Assembly (NCBI RefSeq): GCF_014651635.1
Contig: NZ_BMXG01000016.1
Location: 1-64,000 of the forward strand
DNA length: 64,000 nt
Direction of reading: 5' to 3'
DNA from: Cerasicoccus arenae
Lineage (GTDB): Bacteria > Verrucomicrobiota > Verrucomicrobiia > Opitutales > Cerasicoccaceae
Part shown: piece after piece, positions 51,838 through 61,254 of the stretch
How the letters are laid out: every line of letters begins with the position of its first letter
Numbering within the stretch: position 1 is the stretch's first letter
The notes under the pieces: model-generated
Database searches by the model: none
What the model was told of the DNA's origin: nothing
Seen by the model: the letters and a program-made list of their open reading frames with translations, nothing else
Program-made: the position numbers and the translations under genes

Positions 51838-52824
51838 TTAGCTGCGATTCAAGACCCGATCCATTGCACGCATTACGCGGAGCGCGTCCATCGAATGGCC
51901 AAGTTCAATGGGCTTATCGTCACGGATGGCTTCGCAGAAATGAACGACCTCACTCAGCCATGAAGAATCCGTGTGATAGATGATGTGTTCCTCGCGCTCA
52001 AACTCTCCGTGCGCTGCATTAATGCCATTATGTTTAATCGCCAAATCCTCGTCGCCATAAACACCCGATGACGTTTTCAGCCCGTTCAAAATCAGGGCAC
52101 CACCTTCTAGGAAAACCTCCAGCGAGAATAAATAGCGCCACTGAGTCATCGTGGAATGTAGCGAAGCGCAAACACCATTTTCGTTGTTACGCATAATCGC
52201 AAACACATTGTCTTCGAGCCCTTCCATCTTCCAGAACAAGTTGGAAACCAGCGAATGGACTTCATCGTATTCACCACCCAAATGCAGGAATAGATCGAGC
52301 ATGTGAATACCCTGATCCAGCATAATCCCGCCGCCAGCCAGCTCCGGCTTGGCACGCCATCCGTTGAAATAACTCTCATCAACTTCTTTGCCGTAGCGAC
52401 CACGCATCCAGAGCACGCGGCCCATTTCATTGGTGTCCACAATCTGCTTCATCTTCTTGATGCTGCCATGGTGCCGATGATTAAAGCCATACATCAGCTT
52501 GCGTCCGCTGGCAGCCTCTACCTCACGAACGGCCTCCACCTCTGCTGCCGTAAATGCTGGCGGCTTTTCGGAGAAGACATGCTTACCGGCAGCGAGCGCA
52601 TCCTTGCACAGCGTCGGAATCCGGTAATTAGGAGTACAGATAAACACCGCGTCAATGTCGTCACTCTGAATGATCTCGTTCTCATTAGCGACAACGCGAT
52701 GCTTGGCGTCCGGCGATGGTGTCGGATCGTAAACCGCAACGACTTCCGCGAGTCCACTTTGCTCAAGGGCATCCGCACGGATTTTTCCCATTTTACCAAA
52801 CCCGATTATTCCGCATTTAATCAT
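51838..52824 (-). CDS. Gfo/Idh/MocA-family oxidoreductase
   Basis: 328 residues. Rossmann start IKCGIIGFGKMGKIRADALE, the VFICTPNYRI strand, and the conserved KHVFSEKPPAFT (EKP motif with the catalytic Lys). GGIMLDQGIHMLDLFLHLGG holds the conserved D-x-G-x-H-x-x-D of the family. It probably oxidises or reduces a sugar nucleotide or sugar acid in the biosynthetic pathway of the glycan. Confidence 0.94.
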   Translation of the reverse strand: MIKCGIIGFGKMGKIRADALEQSGLAEVVAVYDPTPSPDAKHRVVANENEIIQSDDIDAVFICTPNYRIPTLCKDALAAGKHVFSEKPPAFTAAEVEAVREVEAASGRKLMYGFNHRHHGSIKKMKQIVDTNEMGRVLWMRGRYGKEVDESYFNGWRAKPELAGGGIMLDQGIHMLDLFLHLGGEYDEVHSLVSNLFWKMEGLEDNVFAIMRNNENGVCASLHSTMTQWRYLFSLEVFLEGGALILNGLKTSSGVYGDEDLAIKHNGINAAHGEFEREEHIIYHTDSSWLSEVVHFCEAIRDDKPIELGHSMDALRVMRAMDRVLNRS

Positions 52825-52847
52825 TATAGAAACCTATTATAAATAAA

Positions 52848-53651
52848 CTAAAACTTCTGAATGAAATCTTCAAAATCCTTCGCCAATCCCTGCAGGAAGG
52901 TTTCATTTGCACTGGCCACATGAGGGCTCATCCAAAATAAATCCGGATGAAACTCCGCCAGTTTCCCCTTGTATGGTTCTTCCCAAAAAACATCGAACGC
53001 GGCGCAAAGACGGCCCTGTTTAATTTCTCCATACAAGGCGTCTTCATCGACAATCGCGCCTCGCGCCGTGTTCACCAATCCAGCGCCATCTTTCATTTGC
53101 GCAAGGAAATCAGTGCCAACAAAACCTTTGGTCTCTGGTATCGACGGAATATGCAAAGTAACGACGTCAGCCTGCGGCAGAGCCTCGCGCAAAACATCCG
53201 GATGGTGATGCGCAACATCATAAGTAAGCACGCGGCACATAGGCTTCAGTTTCTCGGAAACGCTGCTGCCGATGTTGCCCGCGCCAACGACGAGCACCGT
53301 TCGGTTGCCCAGAAAAACACGCGGTGCCTTCGTCCATTTCGCTAAATCGCCCACCTCACGATACAGCAGGCAAAGGATCAGATAGACTGCATAATTCGCC
53401 GTCTCTTCGTAGATATATCGCCGAGTTTCATTAGAAGGCAGGCCAAGGGCAATGTTCCGCTCCTTGAGCTCCTCGATCGGCAAGTTATCCAAGCCCACAC
53501 CGCACTTGAAGACGCCTTTAAGATTCGGCATCGCACGGTGGTCAAACGGTCGACTGCCCAACACGGCAATCTCCGCAAGCTCAGGTTCTACAGTGTCTGC
53601 CGTTACCTGCGTATAGGAGTCCAGCGTGGCGGTATTTTTCCAAATTTTCAT
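52848..53651 (-). CDS. D-isomer-specific 2-hydroxyacid dehydrogenase
   Basis: 267 residues, somewhat short for the family. NAD-binding GNRTVLVVGAGNIGSSVSEKL, VVTLHIPSIPETKGFVG, NTARGAIVDEDALYGEI (catalytic Arg region) and MSPHVASANETF with the catalytic His. In sugar clusters such enzymes act on hydroxy-acid precursors of acidic sugars. Positioned between Gfo/Idh/MocA and SIS genes. Confidence 0.92.
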   Translation of the reverse strand: MKIWKNTATLDSYTQVTADTVEPELAEIAVLGSRPFDHRAMPNLKGVFKCGVGLDNLPIEELKERNIALGLPSNETRRYIYEETANYAVYLILCLLYREVGDLAKWTKAPRVFLGNRTVLVVGAGNIGSSVSEKLKPMCRVLTYDVAHHHPDVLREALPQADVVTLHIPSIPETKGFVGTDFLAQMKDGAGLVNTARGAIVDEDALYGEIKQGRLCAAFDVFWEEPYKGKLAEFHPDLFWMSPHVASANETFLQGLAKDFEDFIQKF

Positions 53652-53672
53652 ACAGTAAAATTTCGAGAAGGA

Positions 53673-54290
53673 TCAGTCGCGCACTTGACGCATGTTTTGA
53701 AAATCCCCCGTCGACCACTCCTCAATGCCAATGAATAAATCCAGCCAAGCGTGCAGCAGAATCTGGTGCGCGCACTCAACCACGCCATACGTCTTGGCTC
53801 CGGTGTAGAGATTAAGGTCACCCAATTGGCGAGATTGATTATCGGGGCGCAGACCAGACAAAGTAATCACGCCCATGCCTTTTTTGCGCGCAGTATCAAT
53901 GGTGCGAATGATGTTGGGCGAGTTGCCGGATGAACTGATCGTGATCAATAAGTCGCCGCTCTTGGCGTACCAACTCAAGGGCGCGCTGAAGGCTTCTTCG
54001 TAGCCCAAGTCGTTCCCCATCGCCGTGAGCAACGAAGAATCTGAAAAAGCGTGTGAAGGCACACCACCGTTCTTGGTCCAATCGAGCGCCATGTGATTGG
54101 CGAACGAAGCGCTGGCGCCGTTGCCGACAAGATACTGTTTCCGGCCCTGCTCCTGAATGCCTCGACTGATCCCGCACAACTCGCGAAAGGCCTGCTCGTT
54201 CTCAATTATCTGGCCACCGCGGTTCGTAACCACAAGACAGCCAACCGCCTGGTGGACCGAATCATTGAAGGATCTGAAAAAGTTTTTCAT
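53673..54290 (-). CDS. SIS-domain sugar-phosphate isomerase, GmhA-like
   Basis: 205 residues. SIS signatures: QYLVGNGASASFANHMALDW, SGDLLITISSSGNSPNIIRT, GMGVITLSG and VVECAHQILLHAWLD. Closest in style to GmhA (sedoheptulose-7-phosphate isomerase) and related ketose-phosphate isomerases. It would make a precursor sugar phosphate for the glycan, possibly a heptose or another keto-sugar. Confidence 0.9.
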   Translation of the reverse strand: MKNFFRSFNDSVHQAVGCLVVTNRGGQIIENEQAFRELCGISRGIQEQGRKQYLVGNGASASFANHMALDWTKNGGVPSHAFSDSSLLTAMGNDLGYEEAFSAPLSWYAKSGDLLITISSSGNSPNIIRTIDTARKKGMGVITLSGLRPDNQSRQLGDLNLYTGAKTYGVVECAHQILLHAWLDLFIGIEEWSTGDFQNMRQVRD

Positions 54291-54330
54291 TGAACCGGAA
54301 ATCTCATCTAATCCTGACCACAGCCAAGCG

Positions 54331-55008
54331 TTAATCGCCAGATTCCAACTCCTGACTGATCGTCAGCAGCGCCTCTGCAAACCGAAGGTCAGCCTCGGTT
54401 TTTATCACATGCGAAGCAAGTTTATTGAGTGCGAAATACCCCACCTTGCCCGCGTAAGTCGCGCATTTCCCGGCCTCAATCGCGCCGAGATACGCACTGC
54501 GGCGCCAGCCAGTAATGCTCCAGCTCACACGCTGAACAGGCAGCAAATCCTGCGAGTTCGTCTTCTCCGCATAGGTGAAATTAACCGGCTCTCCGCGATA
54601 AAGGCACTCGATCTGGATGTCCTCCGTCGACAACACGCAGTCGTAATCCGACTCCGTGGCGAAAGCGACAAAGCGGCGTAAATCCTCCACCGTCACAAAA
54701 GGCGCAATGCTGTGCACCTGATAAACGCGCTCGCACTCATGCTTGCCAAGGAACTCCGCGATGTATTGCTCACTCGTGGCCGTATTACTGCCCAGTTCAG
54801 ACGGACGGCGATGAAAAAATGCCCCTTCGGCTCCAGCGATCGGCTCAAAATCAGGATGCTCGGAGTTAACCCAGATTTCATCGAAGCAGCCCGCGGCAAC
54901 ACACTTGCGGATCGCGCGCACAATCAGCGGCACGCCGCCAAGCTCGCGGAGATTTTTGCGGGCAAGACGCTGGCTACCCATACGGGCGGGGATAATCGCG
55001 ATGTTCAT
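54331..55008 (-). CDS. NeuA/KdsB-like cytidylyltransferase, first copy
   Basis: 225 residues. N-terminal NIAIIPARMGSQRLARKNLR is the CTP-binding motif of CMP-sialate/CMP-Kdo synthetases; then GGVPLIVRAIR, VQVHSIAPFVTVEDL and DYDCVLSTEDIQI. It activates an acidic sugar as CMP-sugar, or makes a CDP/CTP-derived donor. No NeuB gene is in the window, so the sugar may be made elsewhere or be a different one. Confidence 0.88.
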   Translation of the reverse strand: MNIAIIPARMGSQRLARKNLRELGGVPLIVRAIRKCVAAGCFDEIWVNSEHPDFEPIAGAEGAFFHRRPSELGSNTATSEQYIAEFLGKHECERVYQVHSIAPFVTVEDLRRFVAFATESDYDCVLSTEDIQIECLYRGEPVNFTYAEKTNSQDLLPVQRVSWSITGWRRSAYLGAIEAGKCATYAGKVGYFALNKLASHVIKTEADLRFAEALLTISQELESGD

Positions 55009-55017
55009 AAAATCAAT

Positions 55018-55854
55018 TTAGCGCGAGAAAAGCGTGCTGTATTCAACCTTCTCGAAAATGTCCAATTTCGTGCCCGGCGATGCATTGAGCACGCAGCGGC
55101 CATCGTAACGAAACGCAGTCTCTGCCAATGCGTAGGCGCGCTCCATTCCATGGATGTCGATATGCACTTGCTCGTCTTTGCGGTAGTAATTTTTGGTAAA
55201 ATGAGCGCCTAGCTTATCGCTGCTGACGTATTGTCCGCTCTTGGGAACGCTATTGGGGTCGATACCGTAATCATGATCCAAGCCCAATACGACGACCTCT
55301 TCAAACCCCAAGTAATATAGAATCTGCAAGCAGACAAAAATCACCGTTCCGCCCAAGAAAACATAGCGATCTGGCTGAAAAGAAAACTGCCATGGCTTCT
55401 CCACGTCCAATACGCGATACTCTTGATCCGCAACGGTGTTGAGCCAGGCCGTTGGCGAATCGGACTCCAGTTCCTCTTGCAGAAAATATGGGATGAACCG
55501 CTGGCATTTTAAATTGCGAATCATCTCCGGATGGCTTTTCCAGAAAAAGTTAGAGACCGTGACGAAGTAATCCAGTTTCAGCCCTTCAATCATGGCTGTC
55601 CCGTTGACGCCCATCACAACCTCGCCAGCCAAACGAGACAAGTCGACCTTGTTCAGGCTGGGGCCACAGCCAACGAGAAAGCAACGCTGGCCGCGCTTAC
55701 TGTCTTTGGCATTGGTGAACCACTCGGCTGGCGGCTGCATCTGATTACGCAACGCACACCGAAGGCCGTCTCGCAAGTCATTGTGGGCGAGCTGCAAATC
55801 CGCCCCCAGCAGGAAACGAATATTTCTATACAAGCGTCGAAGGCTCTGCATCAC
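55018..55854 (-). CDS. GT42/DUF115-like putative CMP-sugar transferase, second copy
   Basis: 278 residues. CFLVGCGPSLNKVDLSRL replaces GNGPSL with GCGPSL; MGVNGTAMIEGLKLDYFVT corresponds to the family's next strand; FLGGTVIFVCLQILYYLGFE-EVVVLGLDHDYG is the second block. The C-terminus (LNASPGTKLDIFEKVEY) resembles that of the 49956 protein (INASRQTKLDILERQDL). It lies between two cytidylyltransferase genes, overlapping the second by 4 bp, strong context for use of a CMP sugar. Confidence 0.78.
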   Translation of the reverse strand: MMQSLRRLYRNIRFLLGADLQLAHNDLRDGLRCALRNQMQPPAEWFTNAKDSKRGQRCFLVGCGPSLNKVDLSRLAGEVVMGVNGTAMIEGLKLDYFVTVSNFFWKSHPEMIRNLKCQRFIPYFLQEELESDSPTAWLNTVADQEYRVLDVEKPWQFSFQPDRYVFLGGTVIFVCLQILYYLGFEEVVVLGLDHDYGIDPNSVPKSGQYVSSDKLGAHFTKNYYRKDEQVHIDIHGMERAYALAETAFRYDGRCVLNASPGTKLDIFEKVEYSTLFSR

Positions 55855-56537
55855 TCGCTAGGCTGTGTCATGGAGAGGAGTCGTCGCGCTTCCTCAAAGT
55901 CTTCCATGGTGTCTACATCGAACCCAGAGGATTGCGGCACTTTGAACATCATTGGATTACTGCCAATGCGGCAACCGGTACGCAGCGCGGCGTCTTTGGT
56001 TATCGCGTAAAGTCCGGTGGTTTCTTCTAGGACAATGGCGTCCTGCGAACGAGGCAGGCCGTTCGGGCGATGTGGATCATAATTCATCGCCTGTCCATTA
56101 AACCAAAACCAGCCAGTCTTCTCAGTCACTAGGAACATGGAGTCGTAGCGGTCCAACGAATTCGAGAAGGACTCAATTGACTCGCGGATGATCGAGCCCG
56201 GCAACGTAATGGCCGTTACATAAACCTGCGCGAAAATATCGTAGCTATCATGAAGCGTCGCAAATTGGCTCATGAGGTGATTGCCGTTTGCCGCGTCACT
56301 GGCAAACCATTCACTTCTCTGATGAAACTTGAACCGATCGCCATAGCGGTCTTTAAAAAAATCATGCGTGCTGCGATTTTCACTATCAATATAAATGTCC
56401 CATTCCGCGGGCATGTGCTCATGTAGCTCGTCGAGAAGCCAAGTAGAAAACGGTTTTCCTGCGAGATTGCGGAAGTTCTTATTGGGAACACGCGTGCTTG
56501 AACGCGCCTTGATGGGGATTTGCAAAGCAATCTTCAT
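55851..56537 (-). CDS. NeuA-like cytidylyltransferase, second copy
   Basis: 228 residues from ATG 56537; an upstream ATG at 56573 adds a poorly fitting 12-residue extension. IALQIPIKARSSTRVPNKNF is an expanded form of the family's I-P-A-R-x-x-S-x-R-x-P-x-K-N motif, then LAGKPFSTWLLDEL. SSGFDVDTMEDFEEARRLL is the typical closing motif of the family. It activates a sugar with CTP. Its 3' end overlaps the 55018 gene by 4 bp. Confidence 0.85.
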   Translation of the reverse strand: MKIALQIPIKARSSTRVPNKNFRNLAGKPFSTWLLDELHEHMPAEWDIYIDSENRSTHDFFKDRYGDRFKFHQRSEWFASDAANGNHLMSQFATLHDSYDIFAQVYVTAITLPGSIIRESIESFSNSLDRYDSMFLVTEKTGWFWFNGQAMNYDPHRPNGLPRSQDAIVLEETTGLYAITKDAALRTGCRIGSNPMMFKVPQSSGFDVDTMEDFEEARRLLSMTQPSE

Positions 56538-56620
56538 ATAGGAGCAGAATCCTATGCTGCTCATTATGTCCAAGCAATTCCCAAATCAGCTAGCGGCCCA
56601 CATACAGCACGATACAAACC

Positions 56621-57994
56621 TCACCATAAAATGTGCGCTGCCTTGCGGTAGGGACGCCAATTAAGGATAAGAATGTTCGGTAACAAACTTGCTAAAATTG
56701 GGCCGTAATACCCCAACTGGTTTTGAATGATAAAAAGGCATGCTAAGCCAACTAAAGCCGCGACCGCCACATCCCAATAAAACACCATTTCGTTGCCAAC
56801 CGCACACACCAAGGTGCAAAACACATCGAAGCGCACAACCAGCACGAGCAGCCCCAACAAAAACCACGCGGGCCGGGAAATGAACTGCATGTTACTGCCG
56901 ATCAGTTCCAGGATTGGACTTAGCACAACCCCAAACGCAATAATGCCCAACAAAAGGAGTAACAGGCTTAGCCCGCCGCGCTTCAGCACGATGTTGCGCA
57001 ACGCCTCAATGTCATTCATCGAGCGAAGACGCGACATGAGTGGCTGTACGGCGATAAACGGAGCCTGCGCCATTTGCGTCAGCGTTTGTATCATCCGCAA
57101 GGCAAACAGGTAGCTAGCCAGTTCTCCCTTCGATGCGTAAGCGGAGTACAACACACCAGAAAGCTGCACGCTTCCCACCATACCAAACTGCCCGAGAAGC
57201 CCCTTCCAGGTTGGCCCCCAGGACCAGTGGAACACCTCTTGGTCAAAGCGGAAAATACGAAAAAATCGCGCGCGCCCACCTTCGACCAAATGCAGCATTT
57301 GACGGTTCCAAAAAGTGCCAATCAATGCAGTGAGCTGCATAACAATCACCAGCGCAATGATCCCACCGCCGGCATACACCGCAATGCTCCCGGCTATCGT
57401 TGAAAAAATGCCCCACACAACGCTCCACCGATTCACGATAGCCACATGGTTCATACCTTGCAGAGCAATTTGATAGTTTAAGAAAGTGAACTGAAAAAAC
57501 GACGTTGCTTGCAGAATGCCAAAGGCAATCCACAAGCCATGGCTATCAGACGCACCCTGCAAAATATTCCCCAAACCAAACCACGCCATCAGATAGGCGA
57601 CTAATACGTTTACGAGGCTCACCACCAGTGTCATCACGCCGATCACACCGAATGCACGCTCAAACAAAGGCCAGTTCGCCGTGCCGTCATTTTTTTGAAC
57701 ACGCTTTCCTTCAATCGGTGCCAAACTAGTCGCCCCACCCATGGCAAACGCCAGCATACGCGTGAAGGTCAAGTTTAGGCGCTGTGTAATGAGGACTCCA
57801 AAGAAATTCAGCGATGCAAAAAGATACCAACTCGCGATTTCCAATTCATCAAAACGGGTCAAAATCAACGGCGTAATCAAGACCAGCCTCAGCGACTGCA
57901 CCGCAGTATTCCCCCAAGTGGTGAACGTGGGCGAGTTCCATAGCCAAAGAATCAATCGATGAATACTCAGGCAAGCTGTGCGAAAAAACTTCAT
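56621..57994 (-). CDS. Wzx-like polysaccharide flippase (MOP family)
   Basis: 457 residues with about twelve hydrophobic segments. Signs are the regular helix pattern, an N-terminal TTWGNTAVQSLRLVLITPLIL, and the paired IALVIVMQLTALIGTFWN/LFALRMIQTLTQMAQAPFIAVQPL repeat of the MOP/MATE fold. It would flip the lipid-linked repeat unit across the inner membrane. Weak conservation makes the exact clan uncertain. Confidence 0.82.
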   Translation of the reverse strand: MKFFRTACLSIHRLILWLWNSPTFTTWGNTAVQSLRLVLITPLILTRFDELEIASWYLFASLNFFGVLITQRLNLTFTRMLAFAMGGATSLAPIEGKRVQKNDGTANWPLFERAFGVIGVMTLVVSLVNVLVAYLMAWFGLGNILQGASDSHGLWIAFGILQATSFFQFTFLNYQIALQGMNHVAIVNRWSVVWGIFSTIAGSIAVYAGGGIIALVIVMQLTALIGTFWNRQMLHLVEGGRARFFRIFRFDQEVFHWSWGPTWKGLLGQFGMVGSVQLSGVLYSAYASKGELASYLFALRMIQTLTQMAQAPFIAVQPLMSRLRSMNDIEALRNIVLKRGGLSLLLLLLGIIAFGVVLSPILELIGSNMQFISRPAWFLLGLLVLVVRFDVFCTLVCAVGNEMVFYWDVAVAALVGLACLFIIQNQLGYYGPILASLLPNILILNWRPYRKAAHILW

Positions 57995-58076
57995 GCGCTA
58001 CTCGATTTCCGAAATGCCTTTCTTTTCCCCGATGGTATCCGCCAACACCACCAAACTGATGTTGCCAGCGCCATCA

Positions 58077-58868
58077 TTATTTGAGCTTCTCGCACTTATG
58101 AATCAGCTCGCGCTTGCCTAGGTTCATTCGTAGAATGTCTGCTTCGGAGAGCGTTAATTCATCGAGCATATAAAATGGGGCAACGCTAAATCCTGCCCGC
58201 TCCAGACGCTCGTCGATATCTTCCCCGTAATAGCGCACATGGTCGCCCTGCCCAAAATGCTTAAAGCGCTCACGCGGATCAGTAATGCTATCGTCTTCGT
58301 AGGTTTTACTACCACGAATCGGTACCTGGACGATCGCCACACCTCCGGGGGCCAACACACGATAAAGCTCCGACATAGCGGCAGCGTCCTCCGTTACGTG
58401 CTCCAGAACATTGCTGCAATAAATGAAATCAAAAGACGCGTCAGCAAAGGTCATTTGGGTAATATCCTCCTTGCGATCCACGCCACTCATAAACAAGTCC
58501 GTGGTCACATAGCGGTCTCCCAAGGCGGTGCGCAGTCTGGGTGCTAGACTCTTTTCCGGCGCAAAGTGCAGCATACGAGGCTTTGATTTGAGGACACCCT
58601 GCTGCTCCAGATACAAGGCGAAATGTCGGGTCCGCTCAAACGATCGGCACAACGGGCAAAGTCTTTTCTCCGGCTCAAAATTTGATTGGCCGCCGCCGGC
58701 ACCGCGATCAAAACCCACCCACTGGTGGATATCACGCTCGCAGGCCGGACAGTGAAACGGCAGACGCGGAAAGCCCAGCAACTTGCCAGAATAATGCATC
58801 ATGGCCGCAGACAGGCGACGGCATCTCCGGCGCGCGGTAGCGATTAGACTGCTCATTTGCTTGCTCAT
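58077..58868 (-). CDS. Class I SAM-dependent methyltransferase with zinc-ribbon N-terminus
   Basis: 263 residues. N-terminal pairs CPAC and CPLC (residues ~40-75) form a probable zinc ribbon. Then MLHFAPEKSLAPRLRTAL (motif I region), DLFMSGVDRKEDITQ, FDFIYCSNVLEHV (motif II/III) and RVLAPGGVAIVQVPI. The family methylates sugars or acyl groups. Its stop overlaps the next-upstream GT4 start by 4 bp, so it belongs to the same operon. Confidence 0.88.
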   Translation of the reverse strand: MSKQMSSLIATARRRCRRLSAAMMHYSGKLLGFPRLPFHCPACERDIHQWVGFDRGAGGGQSNFEPEKRLCPLCRSFERTRHFALYLEQQGVLKSKPRMLHFAPEKSLAPRLRTALGDRYVTTDLFMSGVDRKEDITQMTFADASFDFIYCSNVLEHVTEDAAAMSELYRVLAPGGVAIVQVPIRGSKTYEDDSITDPRERFKHFGQGDHVRYYGEDIDERLERAGFSVAPFYMLDELTLSEADILRMNLGKRELIHKCEKLK

Positions 58869-60013
58869 TTTTTTGTCAATAAGGTGTTCACCGCCACGTC
58901 GTAAAATTGCGCCGCCACGCGGGATACGTCAAAGGCCTCACTTCGTTCTCGCAAGGCTGCACAGTCCCACTGCCGAGACAATGCTTCCCGTATACCTACA
59001 AACAACGCCTCCGAATCATTGACCGGAGTCAGGATGCCCCACTTGCCGTTTTCCAGAATCTCACGCGGGCCACTGCGGCAATCATTCGCCACCACTGGTC
59101 GCCCCAGCGCTATAGCCTCCAGCAAGACCAAAGGAAAACCTTCCCAGCGCGAGGGCAGCACAAAGCAATCGGCGCGCTGCACATAAGGAAAAGGATTCGC
59201 CTGTCGCCCAAGGAATACAACGTCCGCCTCAAGGCCCAATTCTGACGTCAATTGCTGATGCGCCGCCATCAGTTCTCCGTCTCCGAGCAACCACAGCGCC
59301 GGACGCTCTGCTCGCTCAAACAGCGCCATTGCACGAATCAGCACGTCGAAGCCTTTTTGCACCACCATCCGACCCGAGGCCACCAAGACTGGACGGTCGC
59401 CGGATTCTGGAAACGTCGCCAATTCCTTGGCCTGAGCCCGCACCTGCGCCACCCGAACGGGCGGCGGAATGAAAACGGTCCGCACTTCGTCGAGACCGAT
59501 TGTATCGATCAGATAGCGGCAAATGTCCTCCGATACGCCCACCACACAGTCTGCATGGGGCAACACGCACCGTAGCGAAAGCTCCTTGAGCAGGCGCTCG
59601 CCGGGCTTGCCGGTACGGCGTAATTTTTCTCCTAGGTGATTGTGCACTGTCGGGATGACACACGTACGCCCCCGCCCGCTCCACACGTTGACGAGATTCA
59701 CATGATTAATGGCCGAAAACACCACACCGGGGCGCGCTTCCTCCAACCACTGTCGATAGCGCCCATTGAGCCCCAACAGCGAACCGCCAAGATAAGCCAC
59801 AGCCACACGTTCATGGATCGGCATTGGGCTGGTGCCTCCCGCTTGATGCACTGCCAGACAGACCGACGTTTCCGGCCTCTCTGCAAGCTCATTGAGCACG
59901 CGCAGGGTCGCCATCTCCGTGCCGCCCCCTTTCAACCAAGGAAGGAAAAAGCCAATTTTGAGCGAGCTGGCATCACGGGTATTCATGCGGGAATCACGGG
60001 CGGGATTTTTCAA
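58865..60013 (-). CDS. Glycosyltransferase family 4
   Basis: 382 residues from a TTG at 60013 with AGGAGG 6 bp upstream; an ATG at 59986 has no good SD. The TTG overlaps the stop of the gene before (TTGA). GT-B fold with LKIGFFLPWLKGGGTEMATL, LVASGRMVVQKGFDVLIRAM, and the donor-binding EGFPLVLLEAIALGRPVVAN. Retaining transferase adding one sugar of the repeat; specificity unknown. Confidence 0.93.
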   Translation of the reverse strand: MKNPARDSRMNTRDASSLKIGFFLPWLKGGGTEMATLRVLNELAERPETSVCLAVHQAGGTSPMPIHERVAVAYLGGSLLGLNGRYRQWLEEARPGVVFSAINHVNLVNVWSGRGRTCVIPTVHNHLGEKLRRTGKPGERLLKELSLRCVLPHADCVVGVSEDICRYLIDTIGLDEVRTVFIPPPVRVAQVRAQAKELATFPESGDRPVLVASGRMVVQKGFDVLIRAMALFERAERPALWLLGDGELMAAHQQLTSELGLEADVVFLGRQANPFPYVQRADCFVLPSRWEGFPLVLLEAIALGRPVVANDCRSGPREILENGKWGILTPVNDSEALFVGIREALSRQWDCAALRERSEAFDVSRVAAQFYDVAVNTLLTKK

Positions 60014-61254
60014 CCACGTCCTCCTGAAAGCAAGCCATCATAGACCCGCAGCAGTTTCTGTGTCACCACCCCGGGACTAAATTCGGTTTCGTAGCGTTGA
60101 CGGGCCTTAGCCACCAACTCACCCGCCAAATCAGGGTCAACCAGCACACGACGAACCGCCGTTGCAATTTGCGATGGGACACCCGGCTCCACGAGCAGAC
60201 CAGTTTCACCGTCGATGATCATGTCCACAATCCCACCACAGCGCGAGGCAACGACAGGCGTTCCCGCCGCCATTGCTTCAGCAAAGACCACCCCTTGCGC
60301 CTCCACAGCCCCTCCTGGCCCCGGCTTAGAGGGGCCTACAAACACATCTGCTGCCGCAAAATAGTGCGAAAGCTCTGCGCGATCCACCCAACCATCAAAA
60401 GTCACCCGATCGGCCACCCCCAAGGCTCGCGCCAATTGTTCAAATTTTGCCCGATCAGCGCCCTCTCCAAGAACCAGCAGATGGGCTGAGGCATCCAGCC
60501 CGTTTAAAGCCGTAATTAAATCGCCAACGCCCTTTTGCTCGATCAACCGCCCCACGAAGAGCAGTAATTTGCCACCCTCAAAGCGTTTGCGAATAGCCGC
60601 AACCTTCGCAGAATCTGCTGGCGTCACATTAGGCGAGGCAGGCACGCGATGTATGCGATCTGCCGTAGCCCCCAGCCGCAAAAGCGCCGCCTCGGTCACT
60701 GAGCTATTCGCCGTAAGCGCATCAGCATGCGTGACCACACGGCGTTTTAAACGACCGTATACCCCGCCCTCTTTCAGGCCAAACACGTCACTCCCATGGC
60801 TGGTAGCGATCACTGGCAAGCAATGCCCACCCACCAGCGCCGTCAGCCCTTGTGGCAGCAGCGAATGCGCGTGCAGTAGATCGAAATCGCCCGAACGAGC
60901 CAGCCGCCGAGTCGCCATTACCTGGGCCAGAAAGAAGAACGGAAGCTGCCACTTGCGATGCGGATGCTCCCTCAGTTGGACAAGCATCCCCCCCTCATAG
61001 CACAGCCCTTGCCACGATTCCGGCCACAAATAAGGGAAACGCACGACGTCTACCCCCCCCAGTCGCTCATTTTTCACCCCCCCCCCCGCATGAGGCGCAA
61101 GCACGGTCACCGACCACCCCGCAGCCGCTATCGCCTCTGCTTGCCCAAGAACAAACGGCGGTGTGTCGTCCCCGGCCCAGCGCGGGAACACCGAGGTGCT
61201 CATTAGCACGCGTCGCCCGGCTGACTTTGGCTTACTATGCGGCGCACTCATCAT
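60010..61254 (-). CDS. Glycosyltransferase family 4, second
   Basis: 414 residues. N-terminal FPRWAGDDTPPFVLGQAEAI, ATSHGSDVFGLKEGG, LLFVGRLIEQKGVGDLITAL, and GVVFAEAMAAGTPVVASRCG with the conserved E-x7-E of GT4. A G11 tract (C run 61077-61087 on plus) encodes the AGGGVK segment and a G8 tract (61053-61060) lies close by. Starts right after the stop of the GT-C gene. Confidence 0.94.
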   Translation of the reverse strand: MMSAPHSKPKSAGRRVLMSTSVFPRWAGDDTPPFVLGQAEAIAAAGWSVTVLAPHAGGGVKNERLGGVDVVRFPYLWPESWQGLCYEGGMLVQLREHPHRKWQLPFFFLAQVMATRRLARSGDFDLLHAHSLLPQGLTALVGGHCLPVIATSHGSDVFGLKEGGVYGRLKRRVVTHADALTANSSVTEAALLRLGATADRIHRVPASPNVTPADSAKVAAIRKRFEGGKLLLFVGRLIEQKGVGDLITALNGLDASAHLLVLGEGADRAKFEQLARALGVADRVTFDGWVDRAELSHYFAAADVFVGPSKPGPGGAVEAQGVVFAEAMAAGTPVVASRCGGIVDMIIDGETGLLVEPGVPSQIATAVRRVLVDPDLAGELVAKARQRYETEFSPGVVTQKLLRVYDGLLSGGRG

